A stretch of DNA of 42,719 nt from Nitrososphaerales archaeon (GCA_030038395.1 JASHOZ010000063.1:1-42719); one strand, 5' to 3'. Positions 1 to 8,040 are shown, numbered from the stretch's first letter. Notes: generated by a model from the letters alone, not told the origin. Translations and numbers: made by a program.

Positions 1-88
1 GCAGCCCAGCCGTGACAAGAGGGCGGGAGGGCGTCCTCGAAAGTGGCGAACGTCCCGCAGGTCGGATTTGAGCCGACGACACTCCGGT

Positions 89-133
89 GACTGTGGCCTG
101 AGTAGGCTGGACGGGTCAGCCGCTGGCCGACCG
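89..133 (-). other. Canonical 37/38 intron of tRNA-Tyr (45 nt)
   Basis: It lies directly 3' of G37 of the anticodon loop. The bulge-helix-bulge is perfect: exon CTGT (139-136) pairs intron ACAG (94-91), bulges are AGC and TCA, and the inner helix starts GGTC/GGCC. Cleavage in both bulges gives the 7-nt loop CTGTAGA. Confidence 0.92.
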
Positions 134-148
134 CTACAGCCGGAAGCT

Positions 149-165
149 TTTGGCACCTCGCGGTT
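149..165 (-). other. Non-canonical 17-nt intron in the D arm of tRNA-Tyr
   Basis: It interrupts the 3' strand of the D stem between G166 and A148. Seen directly: a bulge-helix-bulge with central helix TGGT (171-168) pairing GCCA (154-151), 3-nt bulges AGA and AAA on opposite strands, and an inner helix ACC/GGT closed by a GCGA tetraloop. Cutting after the second base of each bulge restores the D stem GCTC/GAGC exactly. In known archaea such positions require a splicing endonuclease with relaxed specificity. This assignment is structural inference from one sequence. Confidence 0.85.
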
Positions 166-205
166 CTACCAGGCTGAGCTACTGCGGGACAGGAAACCGA
201 GGCGC

Positions 206-219
206 GATTATTTCTTAAG
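206..219 (-). promoter_or_regulatory. TATA-like promoter of tRNA-Tyr
   Basis: The minus-strand A/T-rich box CTTAAGAAATAATC lies about 25 bases upstream of the tRNA 5' end at 188, in otherwise GC-rich DNA. This is the expected archaeal TATA position. Confidence 0.6.
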
Positions 220-284
220 GGTTCCGAAGCTGAAGCAAAGTCAAAATACACGCGCCGGAGCCGCGGGGCAAGGACAATCACGCC

Positions 285-1151
285 GTGCCTTCGATTTCAG
301 ACTACGTCGCCCTCACCAAGCCGAAGATAATCCCGCTCCTCCTGATGGTTGCCCTAGGTGCGGCAGTGATAGCTGCGAGGGGGCTGCCGAGGCTGGAGAC
401 GCTGGGCGGGCTGCTGGTAGCTGGGACCGCGGCATCCGCTGGGTCGCTTGCGGTCAACAGCTATCTCGAAGTCGGAATCGACTCCGTGATGCGCCGCACG
501 AAGAATAGGCCGCTCCCCTCCAAGAGGATCGTGCCCGCGTCCCACGCGCTGCTTCTCGGACTGGGACTCATTGCCGTCGGTCTGTTCACCTCAGTCCTTG
601 CCCTCGACCCGCTGGCGACACTTTTCATCGCGATGGGCGCCGTCGTCTACATTCTCCTATACACGCTGGTCCTGAAGTCCAGAACAAGCTGGAACATCGT
701 GCTCGGCGGGTTCGCTGGGAGCTGTGCTTCTCTCGCCGGGTGGTACGCGGTGACGGGTCAGGAGGCCGCTGTCGCGTGGACGCTCGCCGCGCTAGTCTTC
801 GTGTGGACCCCCAGCCACTTCTGGAGTCTAGCTGTCGTGACCGAACAGGACTACTCGGCTGCCGGCATCCCAATGCTCCCTTCCGTACTGGGCCCGGCGA
901 GGTCATCGAAGTACATAGTCGCCAACACCCTCCTCCTAATCCCGGTGAGTCTTCTGTTCGCCGCATATCTCTCCGGGACCGGCCTGTGGTCGTACCTTCT
1001 GATAGTCGGAGCCTTCGACGGTCTCCTCCTCTGGACAAACATCAGGCTACTTCGCTCCCCGACGAAGGAGAACGCCTGGCTCGCGTTCAAGTTCTCATCG
1101 CCGTATCTCGCGCTTGTCTTTCTCGTCGCGATGGCCGCGACCGTCGTCTAG
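285..1151 (+). CDS. ctaB: Heme O synthase (protoheme IX farnesyltransferase)
   Basis: This is a UbiA-superfamily membrane prenyltransferase that adds a farnesyl-type chain to heme b to make heme o for heme-copper oxidases. The 288-residue protein is hydrophobic with about eight or nine membrane segments, the normal family length. The first prenyl-diphosphate motif is visible as NSYLEVGIDSVMRRTKNRP. The second lies near EQDYSAAGIPML, which matches the CyoE/CtaB pattern. The start is GTG at 285, because the N-terminus SDYVALTKPKIIPLLL is typical. A compact heme A synthase follows at 2954, so both heme A steps are in one neighbourhood. Their presence implies a heme-copper oxidase elsewhere in the genome. 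Confidence 0.93.
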   Translation: MPSISDYVALTKPKIIPLLLMVALGAAVIAARGLPRLETLGGLLVAGTAASAGSLAVNSYLEVGIDSVMRRTKNRPLPSKRIVPASHALLLGLGLIAVGLFTSVLALDPLATLFIAMGAVVYILLYTLVLKSRTSWNIVLGGFAGSCASLAGWYAVTGQEAAVAWTLAALVFVWTPSHFWSLAVVTEQDYSAAGIPMLPSVLGPARSSKYIVANTLLLIPVSLLFAAYLSGTGLWSYLLIVGAFDGLLLWTNIRLLRSPTKENAWLAFKFSSPYLALVFLVAMAATVV

Positions 1152-1204
1152 CTAGCGTAGCGCAGAAAGTCTTTTCTGAAGTGAGCCCAGGCGCGCGTTG
1201 CAGG

Positions 1205-2428
1205 ATGGCGGTTCTCTACGTCGTGCACTACTCGGAGGTTGCCCTGAAGGGGCAGAACAGGCCAGAGTTCGTGAGAGCACTTCGTCGCAACATTTCCAGG
1301 CCTCTCAAGGCTCTCGGCCCTGAAATCGAGTCGAGGGATGGGAGGCTTCTGCTGACGGTCGAGTCTGGAGACCCCGCGCCTGTTCTGTCCAGCGTCTTCG
1401 GCGTGGCTTGGTTCGCCAGGACGGACTTCGTCGCCGCGGACTACGACGTCATCAAGGCGGCGGTCCTCCGAGCCGCACGCGCCTCAGAGGCCCGGACGTT
1501 CATGATCAGAGCGCGGCGCTCCGACAAGAGCTTCCCAATCTCTTCGATGCAACTCGCGAGAGAGCTCGGCTCCGCTGTTGTCGAAGGGACGTCCAAGCGC
1601 GTGGACCTGTCGGCGCCGGAACTGAAGATCCATGTTGACGTCGTGACGGAAGGTGCTCTGGTATATGGCGAGAGGTCAAGGGGACCTGGCGGTCTGCCTG
1701 TCGGGACGTCAGGGCGGTCGATACACCTCTTCTCAGGCGGGATAGACTCCCCCGTGGCTGCATGGCTCCTCATGAAGAGGGGGGTGCGTCCCGTCTATCT
1801 CCACTTCTACCTCGCTCCGACACACGAGCCCGTCCTCGAGAGCAAGATACTCACGCTCGTCAAGACGCTCTCCCTGTGGGGAGGGACGAGCACCTTGATC
1901 ATGGTCCCATTCGCAGACTATCAAGTCGCCGCGGCCGACGCCCCGGGGGAGTTGGAGCCGTCGCTCTTCCGCCGCTTCATGAGGATGTTCGCCGAGAGGA
2001 TAGCCCGCCCGATGGGAGCGGCGGCGATCTCGACAGGGGACTCGCTCGCCCAAGCCGCTTCGCAGACGCTTTGGAACATAGGCGCCTTCGACAAGGGCTC
2101 GTCCCTGCCCATACTCAGGCCCCTTCTCGGTTACGACAAGGACGAGGTCGTCGGTCTTGCGCGGAGGATCCGCACCTACGACGCGTCGCTCGAGGAGTAC
2201 AGGGACTGTTGTGCGATGGTCACCAGGCACCCGAAGACCAGGGTGAGAGCCGAGGTCGTCGACAGATATGCCGATGTCTTGAGTTTCGGCAGTCTAGTCA
2301 CGAAGTCGCTCGGCTCGTCGACCGTGGCTTCATATCTCCCATATCGCAGTGAACTCAGGGTCTCCCCGCTCGCCGAGGTGCTGGCGCGCTCGGCAGAGCG
2401 GGCGGCGACCGGCGGCTCGAACAGGTAG
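1205..2428 (+). CDS. thiI: ThiI: tRNA 4-thiouridine / thiazole sulfurtransferase
   Basis: ThiI adenylates U8 of tRNA and transfers sulfur to make 4-thiouridine. In some organisms it also serves thiamine synthesis. The 407-residue protein has an N-terminal ferredoxin-like/THUMP region, then a PP-loop ATPase with SGGIDSPVAAWLL (about residue 179) and a family-typical RDCCAMV cysteine pair near residue 336. There is no C-terminal rhodanese domain, as is usual in archaea, so sulfur must come from another carrier. ATG 1205 is chosen because the homologous sequence begins there. The reading frame stays open upstream through ctaB, but that stretch is an overprint. Confidence 0.93.
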   Translation: MAVLYVVHYSEVALKGQNRPEFVRALRRNISRPLKALGPEIESRDGRLLLTVESGDPAPVLSSVFGVAWFARTDFVAADYDVIKAAVLRAARASEARTFMIRARRSDKSFPISSMQLARELGSAVVEGTSKRVDLSAPELKIHVDVVTEGALVYGERSRGPGGLPVGTSGRSIHLFSGGIDSPVAAWLLMKRGVRPVYLHFYLAPTHEPVLESKILTLVKTLSLWGGTSTLIMVPFADYQVAAADAPGELEPSLFRRFMRMFAERIARPMGAAAISTGDSLAQAASQTLWNIGAFDKGSSLPILRPLLGYDKDEVVGLARRIRTYDASLEEYRDCCAMVTRHPKTRVRAEVVDRYADVLSFGSLVTKSLGSSTVASYLPYRSELRVSPLAEVLARSAERAATGGSNR

Positions 2429-2544
2429 TGCAGCGCTAGCCTGGGCGCGCCCCACGCGGTCCCTCGCGCACCCGCTTCGGCGGAGCGTCGTGAGAACAGG
2501 CACATGCTCTCCGCCGCGGTTGGGCGCGTTGGCGTCAGGCAGAA

Positions 2545-2550
2545 TTATAA
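2545..2550 (+). promoter_or_regulatory. TATA box of thioredoxin gene
   Basis: TTATAA stands alone in GC-rich intergenic DNA, 35 bases before the TTG start at 2583, leaving a leader of only a few bases. Confidence 0.6.
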
Positions 2551-2582
2551 GTGGGAGCCGGGCCTCCGCTTCCAGAGAAAGG

Positions 2583-2918
2583 TTGGACCAGAAAGTATTG
2601 CACATCAACGGCGACAGGTTCCAGGAGGAGGTGGTCAGGTCGAGCCACCCCGTGCTCGTCGACTTCTATGCCGACTGGTGCGGCCCGTGCAAGGCGATTG
2701 CACCAGTCATAGACAAGCTCTCGGAGGAATACGAAGGAAAGGTGAAGTTCGTGAAAATAGACACGGACGCGAACCAGGACCTGGCGCTGCAATTCGGAAT
2801 AATGAGCATCCCCACGGTGATGTTCTTCGCGAAGGGCAAGGTAGAAGACATGGTCGTCGGGGCGGTGCCTTCGGCAGTCTTCAAGAGCAAACTCGACTCT
2901 CTCATCAAGAAGGTCTAG
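2583..2918 (+). CDS. trxA: Thioredoxin
   Basis: A single-domain thioredoxin of 111 residues, a cytosolic dithiol reductant. The active site ADWCGPCKAIAPVID is classical, with the cis-proline in SIPTVMFFAKG. The open frame runs far upstream, but homology starts at about VLHINGDRF. The TTG at 2583 follows an AGAAAGG stretch and a TATA box at the right distance, so it is the preferred start. It lies between ThiI and CtaA. A role in delivering reducing equivalents for tRNA thiolation or cytochrome oxidase assembly is possible but is only inferred from position. Confidence 0.92.
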   Translation: MDQKVLHINGDRFQEEVVRSSHPVLVDFYADWCGPCKAIAPVIDKLSEEYEGKVKFVKIDTDANQDLALQFGIMSIPTVMFFAKGKVEDMVVGAVPSAVFKSKLDSLIKKV

Positions 2919-2923
2919 AACTG

Positions 2924-2929
2924 TTTAAG
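2924..2929 (+). promoter_or_regulatory. TATA box of ctaA
   Basis: TTTAAG is centred 27.5 bases upstream of ATG 2954, which predicts a leaderless mRNA. Confidence 0.65.
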
Positions 2930-2953
2930 ACCGAAGCCGCTCCGGCGTGACAT

Positions 2954-3397
2954 ATGCGGACCCGGACGGCGCTCCTAGTTCTCTCCGTCGTCGCCCTCTT
3001 CGCTCTTCTCACCGTCGGTGCTTTCGTCACGGTAGGGGGCTACGGCGACGCCTGCGGAAGCAGCGTGCCGCAGGACTACCCTCTCTGCCAGGGCTCACTG
3101 CTCCCTCCCCTCCAGCTCGGGCCCATCGCGGAGTACTCGCACCGCCTCCTGGCTTCGCTGTCGTCGCTCTTCCTACTACTGACGGCGATTGCTTTCTGGC
3201 GTGACAAGGAATCGCCCGTCTCGGCCCGACGCTCGGTATACCTCGCGTTTCTCCTTATCTTGGCAGAGGTGGTGCTGGGGGCGCTGGTGGTCGCCACGGT
3301 CGAGCCTCCATGGCTCGTTACGGTGCACCAGGCTAACGCCCTGCTGGTGTTCGGGTTCGCCGTCGCGGGGCTGGCGTTCGACTCGCGGGGGCGCTGA
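2954..3397 (+). CDS. ctaA: Compact (four-helix) heme A synthase
   Basis: CtaA/COX15 oxidises the C8 methyl group of heme o to make heme a. Bacterial and mitochondrial enzymes have eight helices. This 147-residue protein has four: about residues 5-27, 60-82, 95-113 and 120-140. The loop after helix 1 carries the conserved cysteine pair (ACGSS and PLCQG). Histidines lie in EYSHRLLAS and TVHQANALL, the expected heme ligands of one CtaA half. Half-size active CtaA is established for some archaea such as Aeropyrum pernix. It probably works as a homodimer, and no second half is encoded nearby. Confidence 0.85.
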   Translation: MRTRTALLVLSVVALFALLTVGAFVTVGGYGDACGSSVPQDYPLCQGSLLPPLQLGPIAEYSHRLLASLSSLFLLLTAIAFWRDKESPVSARRSVYLAFLLILAEVVLGALVVATVEPPWLVTVHQANALLVFGFAVAGLAFDSRGR

Positions 3398-3434
3398 ACG
3401 TCAGCACCGGATGCACGTAGGGGATGGCCATAGC

Positions 3435-4523
3435 GTGGACCTGGAGGACCGATTCAACAAGATAAGAGGTGTCGGCGAGGAGATCATCACGGAGTCTGAG
3501 CTGAGAGCCCTCCTTGAGACCACACCCCATCCCACAGCGTACGACGGGTTCGAGCCGAGCGGTCTGGCCCACCTCCCGTTTGGAGTCCTCAGGCCCATCC
3601 TGATCAACGACCTCCTGGACGCGGGCGTCAGGATGAAGCTCTGGATTGCCGACTGGTTCGCCTGGGTGAACAACAAGATGGGAGGAGACCTCCAGGCGAT
3701 CCAGTCGGTAGGGCGGTACTTCGTCGAGGTCTGGCGCGCCGCGGGCGTGGACATGGGGAAGGTGGAGGTGCTTTGGACCAGCGAAGCGGCGGAGAACGAG
3801 GAGTACTGGAGGAAGGTCATCACCGTGGCGCAGAACTCGACCCTTGCCCGGACGCAGCGGGCGATCACCATCATGGGGCGGACCGCGAAGGACCTCGTGC
3901 AGACCGCCCAGCTTCTCTATCCTATGATGCAGGTAGCAGACGTGTTCTGGCTCGATGTCGACATCTGCCAGCTCGGACTCGACCAGCGCAGGGCGGATGT
4001 GCTTTCGCGCGAGGTGGCGGTCAAGCTCAAGTGGAAGAAGCCAGTCGCGGTCCACCACCACATGCTGATCGGGCTGCAGGGGATGAAGAGCCCCGAGGGC
4101 TACGACGAGAACAGGAGCGTCGACACGGAGATCGCGAGCAAGATGAGCAAGAGCAGACCCGAGACTTCAATCTTCGTCCACGACACCCCGGAGGAGATCG
4201 CGCGGAAGCTGAACTCGGCCTACTGTCCCCCGAAGGTGCTGAAGGGAAACGCGCCGATAGAGTACTCGAGGCACATCGTCTTCAGGAAGCAGAGGTCGAT
4301 TAGGATAGAGAGGGCCGAGAAGTACGGCGGGACGGTGGAGTACTTCTCCCCGGAAGAGCTCGAAACCGCGTACGCCGAGGGACGCCTGCACCCCGCGGAC
4401 CTGAAGCGCGGGGTCGCAGACTCGCTGGATCAGATAGTCTCCCCGATAAGGAGGCACTTCGAGACCGACCCGTCGGCGAGGAGGCTGTATGAGACGGTCA
4501 GGTCGGCCGAGAAGTCGAGATAG
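3435..4523 (+). CDS. tyrS: Tyrosyl-tRNA synthetase
   Basis: A class I aminoacyl-tRNA synthetase of archaeal/eukaryotic type, charging tRNA-Tyr. The tyrosine pocket and HIGH region read YDGFEPSGLAHLPFG and the KMSKS loop reads SKMSKSRPE. The C-terminus keeps the archaeal pattern LHPADLKRGVADSL. The 362 residues span the catalytic core and compact anticodon-binding domain. Note HLPFG where many archaeal enzymes have HLGH. The start is uncertain: GTG 3435 lies 11 bases after a GGGG run, while ATG 3411 would add eight residues that look non-homologous. It is downstream of ctaA and probably co-transcribed. Confidence 0.93.
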   Translation: MDLEDRFNKIRGVGEEIITESELRALLETTPHPTAYDGFEPSGLAHLPFGVLRPILINDLLDAGVRMKLWIADWFAWVNNKMGGDLQAIQSVGRYFVEVWRAAGVDMGKVEVLWTSEAAENEEYWRKVITVAQNSTLARTQRAITIMGRTAKDLVQTAQLLYPMMQVADVFWLDVDICQLGLDQRRADVLSREVAVKLKWKKPVAVHHHMLIGLQGMKSPEGYDENRSVDTEIASKMSKSRPETSIFVHDTPEEIARKLNSAYCPPKVLKGNAPIEYSRHIVFRKQRSIRIERAEKYGGTVEYFSPEELETAYAEGRLHPADLKRGVADSLDQIVSPIRRHFETDPSARRLYETVRSAEKSR

Positions 4524-4542
4524 AAGCACGGGACTGCCAGAG

Positions 4543-5013
4543 GTGCGCAGGCTCGTGGTCGACGCGATGCTAGGTTCGCTCGCAAGGAAGCTGAGAGCCA
4601 CCGGGTTCGACACGGTCTACTACGCCGCGGGGGACGACGACGGCGCTCTCCGGCTCTGCCGGAGGCAGCGCAGAGCCCTTGTCACGGCAGACAGGGCGCT
4701 GGCATCATCCGCCGTCCACAAAGGGGTGTCCTCGCTGCTCGTCGGAGGGCGAGACGACACTGCCCGCGTGTCTTCAATGGTTCAGGCCGCGAATCTCGCC
4801 GGACTCCGCCTTCTGCCCGGAGCACCGCGGTGCTCCGCCTGCAACGGGCGGCTCTCGAGCCGGAAAGTGAACGATGTCAGGGGGGAGCTCCCTTCCTCGG
4901 TGGCAGCGTTGCACCGCGAGTTCTACTCTTGCTCCCGTTGCGGGCAGCTCTACTGGAAGGGGAGCCATTGGAAAAAGTTAAGGTCGATACGCCGACTCCT
5001 GGCAGCCAACTGA
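4543..5013 (+). CDS. Mut7-C family PIN-like ribonuclease with zinc ribbon
   Basis: The 156-residue protein matches the Mut7-C pattern. An N-terminal PIN-like fold opens with VVDAMLGSLARKLRATGFD. Acidic residues GDDD and TADRAL follow. The C-terminal zinc ribbon has CSAC (about residue 101) and CSRCG (about 137). Members are predicted nucleases of the RNA-processing PIN group, and no specific substrate is known. The start is taken as GTG 4543, 19 bases after the tyrS stop and right after a GCCAGAGG stretch. The 3' end overlaps the AMMECR1 gene by 46 bases, implying translational coupling. Confidence 0.75.
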   Translation: MRRLVVDAMLGSLARKLRATGFDTVYYAAGDDDGALRLCRRQRRALVTADRALASSAVHKGVSSLLVGGRDDTARVSSMVQAANLAGLRLLPGAPRCSACNGRLSSRKVNDVRGELPSSVAALHREFYSCSRCGQLYWKGSHWKKLRSIRRLLAAN

Positions 5014-5636
5014 AATTGCCCCTATCCAGATCAGAAGGGAGGGATGCAGTCGCGCTGGCAAGGGCGGCCATGGAAGACTTCGTGAGCGGCCGAGAGGCTA
5101 GCCATATCCAGCCGCCCCCCGGGGTCTTCGACGACGCACGAGGAGTGTTCGTCACTCTGAAGACCCGCGCCGCAGGCTCGGAGGAACTGCGCGGCTGCAT
5201 AGGGTTCCCTTATCCTGTTAAGAGCCTCGGTCGAGGGATTGTAGATGCCGCGGTTGCAGCTTCATCAGAGGACCCGCGGTTCCCGCCCGTGAGCCAGAGA
5301 GAACTACCTTCGATCCTCGTCGAGGTCAGCATCCTCACGAGGCCAGAGCCCCTCGAAGCGGACACGCCGGCAGGGAGGGCCTCCGCATTGCGCGTGGGCG
5401 AGGACGGCCTAATCGTCTCTAGGCCTCCGTACAGCGGGCTGTTGCTACCTCAAGTGGCGACGGAGTTCGACATGGATGGCGAGGAGTTCCTCTCTCAGGC
5501 ATGCCTGAAGGCGGGTCTCAGGCCCGACGCATGGCTCGAAAGCTCAACCGAAGTGCTGCGCTTCCAAGCGGAGGTCTTCTGCGAGCGCGCACCTGGAGGT
5601 GACGTGGTGAAAGTGGAGCCGACGCGTGCAAAGTGA
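4968..5636 (+). CDS. AMMECR1 domain protein
   Basis: A 222-residue AMMECR1 family protein, found in archaea and eukaryotes. The diagnostic LRGCIGFPYP motif is present near residue 80, with the usual SSEDPRFPPV and LVEVSILT segments. Function is not firmly established. In many archaea it sits beside Mut7-C, RNA-modification or radical-SAM genes. TTG 4968 is preferred over TTG 5016 because GGAAGGGGAG lies a few bases upstream. The stop overlaps the next start (TGATG). Confidence 0.85.
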   Translation: MEKVKVDTPTPGSQLKLPLSRSEGRDAVALARAAMEDFVSGREASHIQPPPGVFDDARGVFVTLKTRAAGSEELRGCIGFPYPVKSLGRGIVDAAVAASSEDPRFPPVSQRELPSILVEVSILTRPEPLEADTPAGRASALRVGEDGLIVSRPPYSGLLLPQVATEFDMDGEEFLSQACLKAGLRPDAWLESSTEVLRFQAEVFCERAPGGDVVKVEPTRAK

Positions 5637-6814
5637 TGAAGGCGTACATAGGGTGCTTCGGCTCGGGCCTAGGCCACACGGCCAGGATGCTAGAGGTCGC
5701 CCGGTCGCTGAGGAGACGCGGCGCCGATGCGGAGTTCTCCACATCAGGCGAGGCCGCTGCCTTGGTCGAGCAGGCGGGGTTCCCTTGCAACCGGGTCCCA
5801 CTCGCTGACGTGCGGTATTCTGCAGTCGGGGGGTTCGAAGTGAGCCAGAGTCTCTTGGCTTCCCCCGTGGTTCTTGGGAAGACGTACCTCCAAGTCTCTC
5901 GCGAAGTCTCCAACATCGCAAGGTCGGGGGCAGATGTAGTGGTGAGCGACTCCGTGCTGTCGACCCTGCTGGCCGCAAAGGCCCTGGGCCTGCCGGCATT
6001 CACCGTGGTGAACCAGCTAAACCTGGCCAGCTCGCGCGGCAGAGAGGGGCCGATCTCGAGAGCCGTCTCCGTCTTCACCACCTCCGGCCTGGGCAAGTTC
6101 TGGCAGCTGTCGAACGAAGTATTCCTCCCGGACCTCCCCCCGCCCTACACCATCAGCGAGGGGAACCTTTGGGGGAGCAGGGTTAGGAGGACGCGGTACG
6201 TGGGCTTCCTGACCCCCACGGTCTCCGGACCGCCTGACTCCGTCGTCAGCGACTTCGCTGAGGGCGGCGGCCCTAGGATCTTCTGGCCCATATCCGGCCC
6301 TGCCCAGACGCGTCGTTTCCTCCTAGGACTGGCTCTCGAGTGCGCCCGGCTCCTATCCGGCGAGTTCGTCTTCGCAATTTCCGGAGGGGACCCGCTCGCC
6401 GACCCCACACCCCGCCGGATCCCGGGGGGGTGGCTCTACGGGTGGTGCGACTGCGCCGGGTCTTACTTCGAGGCGTGCGACGCGGTCGTCTCGCGAGCCG
6501 GGCACGGGACCCTGAGCCGTTCGATCTCCCTCTCGAAGCCGTCGCTCCTCGTCCCTATCCCCGGCCAACCGGAACAGGAGGGCAACGCGGACAAGGCGGC
6601 TAGGCTGGGCGTGGCGATATCGATGGATCAGAGGTCGCTCTCGCCTTCGTCGTTGCGCGCGGCGCTCCGGGCCCTCATCGGAGGCGACTACTCGCGGCGA
6701 GCGGCGGCCCTCTCACGAGTCGCGTCTCAGTTCGACGCGCGCCGTGACATTTGCGACGCCTTGCTCGCCTGCGCGAAGGGCCACCGGGCCGAGCCGGTCG
6801 CCCCCAGACCGTGA
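5636..6814 (+). CDS. MurG/GT28-like glycosyltransferase
   Basis: This 392-residue GT-B fold enzyme starts with the glycine loop GCFGSGLGHTARM for acceptor binding. Its C-terminal nucleotide-sugar half contains the signature SRAGHGTLSRSISL followed by PGQPEQEGNADKAARLG. This resembles the family of archaeal glycosyltransferases related to MurG and teichoic-acid enzymes. Sugar donor and acceptor cannot be read from sequence. The next gene makes nucleotide sugars, and a heavily sequon-bearing surface protein lies at 10.6 kb, so a role in lipid-linked or protein glycosylation is an inference. It overlaps the AMMECR1 stop by one base. Confidence 0.8.
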   Translation: MKAYIGCFGSGLGHTARMLEVARSLRRRGADAEFSTSGEAAALVEQAGFPCNRVPLADVRYSAVGGFEVSQSLLASPVVLGKTYLQVSREVSNIARSGADVVVSDSVLSTLLAAKALGLPAFTVVNQLNLASSRGREGPISRAVSVFTTSGLGKFWQLSNEVFLPDLPPPYTISEGNLWGSRVRRTRYVGFLTPTVSGPPDSVVSDFAEGGGPRIFWPISGPAQTRRFLLGLALECARLLSGEFVFAISGGDPLADPTPRRIPGGWLYGWCDCAGSYFEACDAVVSRAGHGTLSRSISLSKPSLLVPIPGQPEQEGNADKAARLGVAISMDQRSLSPSSLRAALRALIGGDYSRRAAALSRVASQFDARRDICDALLACAKGHRAEPVAPRP

Positions 6815-6885
6815 GCATGCTCCTCGTTTCCATAGCGGGCGCACTTGCGCACACGCGCCTGCCTTCCCGGCCTCCGGCGCCAACC

Positions 6886-6891
6886 AATAAG
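6886..6891 (+). promoter_or_regulatory. TATA-like box of nucleotidyltransferase gene
   Basis: AATAAG is centred about 28 bases upstream of ATG 6916. It selects this ATG over the longer open frame that begins inside the preceding gene. Confidence 0.55.
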
Positions 6892-6915
6892 AACGGCATT
6901 GGCTCTCCCGCGAGT

Positions 6916-8040
6916 ATGGAGACCGAGGCCGTCGTCCTCGCGGCCGGGGAAGGAAAGCGAATGAGGCCAGTTAGCGACACGGTCCCGAAGGAACTCATCC
7001 CGATTCTAGGGCGCCCGTTCATCCACTACGTCCTGGCTAGGCTGGCAGAAGCCGAGGTCAGAGACATCGTCATCGTCTCTTCCGAGTGGAAGCTCCCCAT
7101 GATTAAGGAGCTCGGCACGCAGGGCCTCGACATTCGGCTCAGCTACGCTGTCCAAAGAGAGCCGCTCGGCCCGGCTCACGCGCTGTTGCAGGCGAAGCAG
7201 TTCCTGCGCGGCGAGTCGATGCTCGTCTACTACGGCGACAACGTAGCCGAGGACAACGTGCCGCTCCAGGTCGCACGCTCGATGCGCGAGGCTGAGGGAG
7301 TGGACTCCGTCATCGCGCTCAGGAGAGTGGAGGACACCTCCCGTTACGGGATAGCGCGCTTCGATGGGGACAGGATCGTGGAGATAGTAGAGAAGCCACG
7401 AGTCGGAACTGAACCGAGCCGGATGGCTGCGATGGGCGTCTACGCGATGAGGACGGAGAGCTTCTTCCGGTCGGTCAGAGGAGTCACTTTCGAGTACGGC
7501 AAGGAGCAGTTCCCGCCCCAATACGTCTTGAAGGCGGGTGGTCGCGCTAAGGGACTGAACTACCCCGGAAACTGGGTCGACATGGGCAAGCCCGTGGACA
7601 TGCTTCGCGCCTCGGCCCTCCTCGCGCGCGAGAGAGTCTCTTGTCTGGTTCTGGACGCCGACACGACTCTCTTCGCCCAGGGCGACGGTGGCCGCGTAGG
7701 CGGTCCTCGTCTCGTGCCCGAGCTCGCCCGCGCCATCAACGCCTTCGCCTCGTCGAACGCCCTGGAGGAGCTGTTCGTCGCCGCCGAGAGTCGGGCAGAA
7801 GCCGCGCAAGCTGTCCTGCGAGCAGCCGGCCTCCACGTCGACGTCCTGCGCGCCCCTCTTGGACCAAACCGGTACGGGGAACTGGCGCGAAGGTACAGAC
7901 CCGCACAGGTGCTCGTAGTCGGAGGGGACTACGCGAGGGACCTCCTTGGGCCCGCTAGGCTGGGGATGCACGTCCTGCTGGTGACGCAACCGGAGGACTT
8001 GCGCTTCTTGGCGTCCGTGACGTTCGGCGACAAGGGGTAG
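6916..8040 (+). CDS. Sugar-phosphate nucleotidyltransferase fused to HAD-like domain
   Basis: Residues 1-230 form a nucleotidyltransferase of the glucose-1-phosphate type: LAAGEGKRMRP near residue 8, KELIPILGRP, the metal-site YYGDNV and the product-site NYPGNWVDMGKP. Residues 243-374 look like a HAD-superfamily domain, with motif I LVLDADTTLF (D247, D249) and a motif IV-like segment VGGDYARDLLGPARLGM (D338, D342). The motif III lysine is not obvious, so phosphatase activity is uncertain. A two-domain sugar kinase/phosphatase-nucleotidyltransferase logic is known elsewhere, but this exact fusion is not one I recognise. It lies downstream of a glycosyltransferase. Confidence 0.82.
   Translation: METEAVVLAAGEGKRMRPVSDTVPKELIPILGRPFIHYVLARLAEAEVRDIVIVSSEWKLPMIKELGTQGLDIRLSYAVQREPLGPAHALLQAKQFLRGESMLVYYGDNVAEDNVPLQVARSMREAEGVDSVIALRRVEDTSRYGIARFDGDRIVEIVEKPRVGTEPSRMAAMGVYAMRTESFFRSVRGVTFEYGKEQFPPQYVLKAGGRAKGLNYPGNWVDMGKPVDMLRASALLARERVSCLVLDADTTLFAQGDGGRVGGPRLVPELARAINAFASSNALEELFVAAESRAEAAQAVLRAAGLHVDVLRAPLGPNRYGELARRYRPAQVLVVGGDYARDLLGPARLGMHVLLVTQPEDLRFLASVTFGDKG

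Larger units (their letters stand above)
53..188 (-). tRNA. tRNA-Tyr (GTA anticodon) with two introns
   Basis: Read on the minus strand, the acceptor stem CCCGCAG (188-182) pairs with CTGCGGG (60-54). The discriminator is A at 53 and CCA is not encoded. C1:G72 with A73 is the archaeal tRNA-Tyr identity set. After removing two introns the mature tRNA is 74 nt: D stem GCTC/GAGC, anticodon stem TCCGG/CCGGA, loop CTGTAGA with GTA at 137-135, variable loop GTGTC, T stem GTCGG/CCGAC. Exons are 188-166, 148-134 and 88-53. The unspliced sequence cannot form a D arm or an anticodon arm. The 17-nt and 45-nt introns both sit in bulge-helix-bulge folds. The cognate TyrRS gene lies about 3 kb away. Confidence 0.93.

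Noticed and set aside
740-1204. Upstream in-frame extension of ThiI
   Set aside because: It overprints ctaB in another frame. The homology to ThiI begins at ATG 1205.
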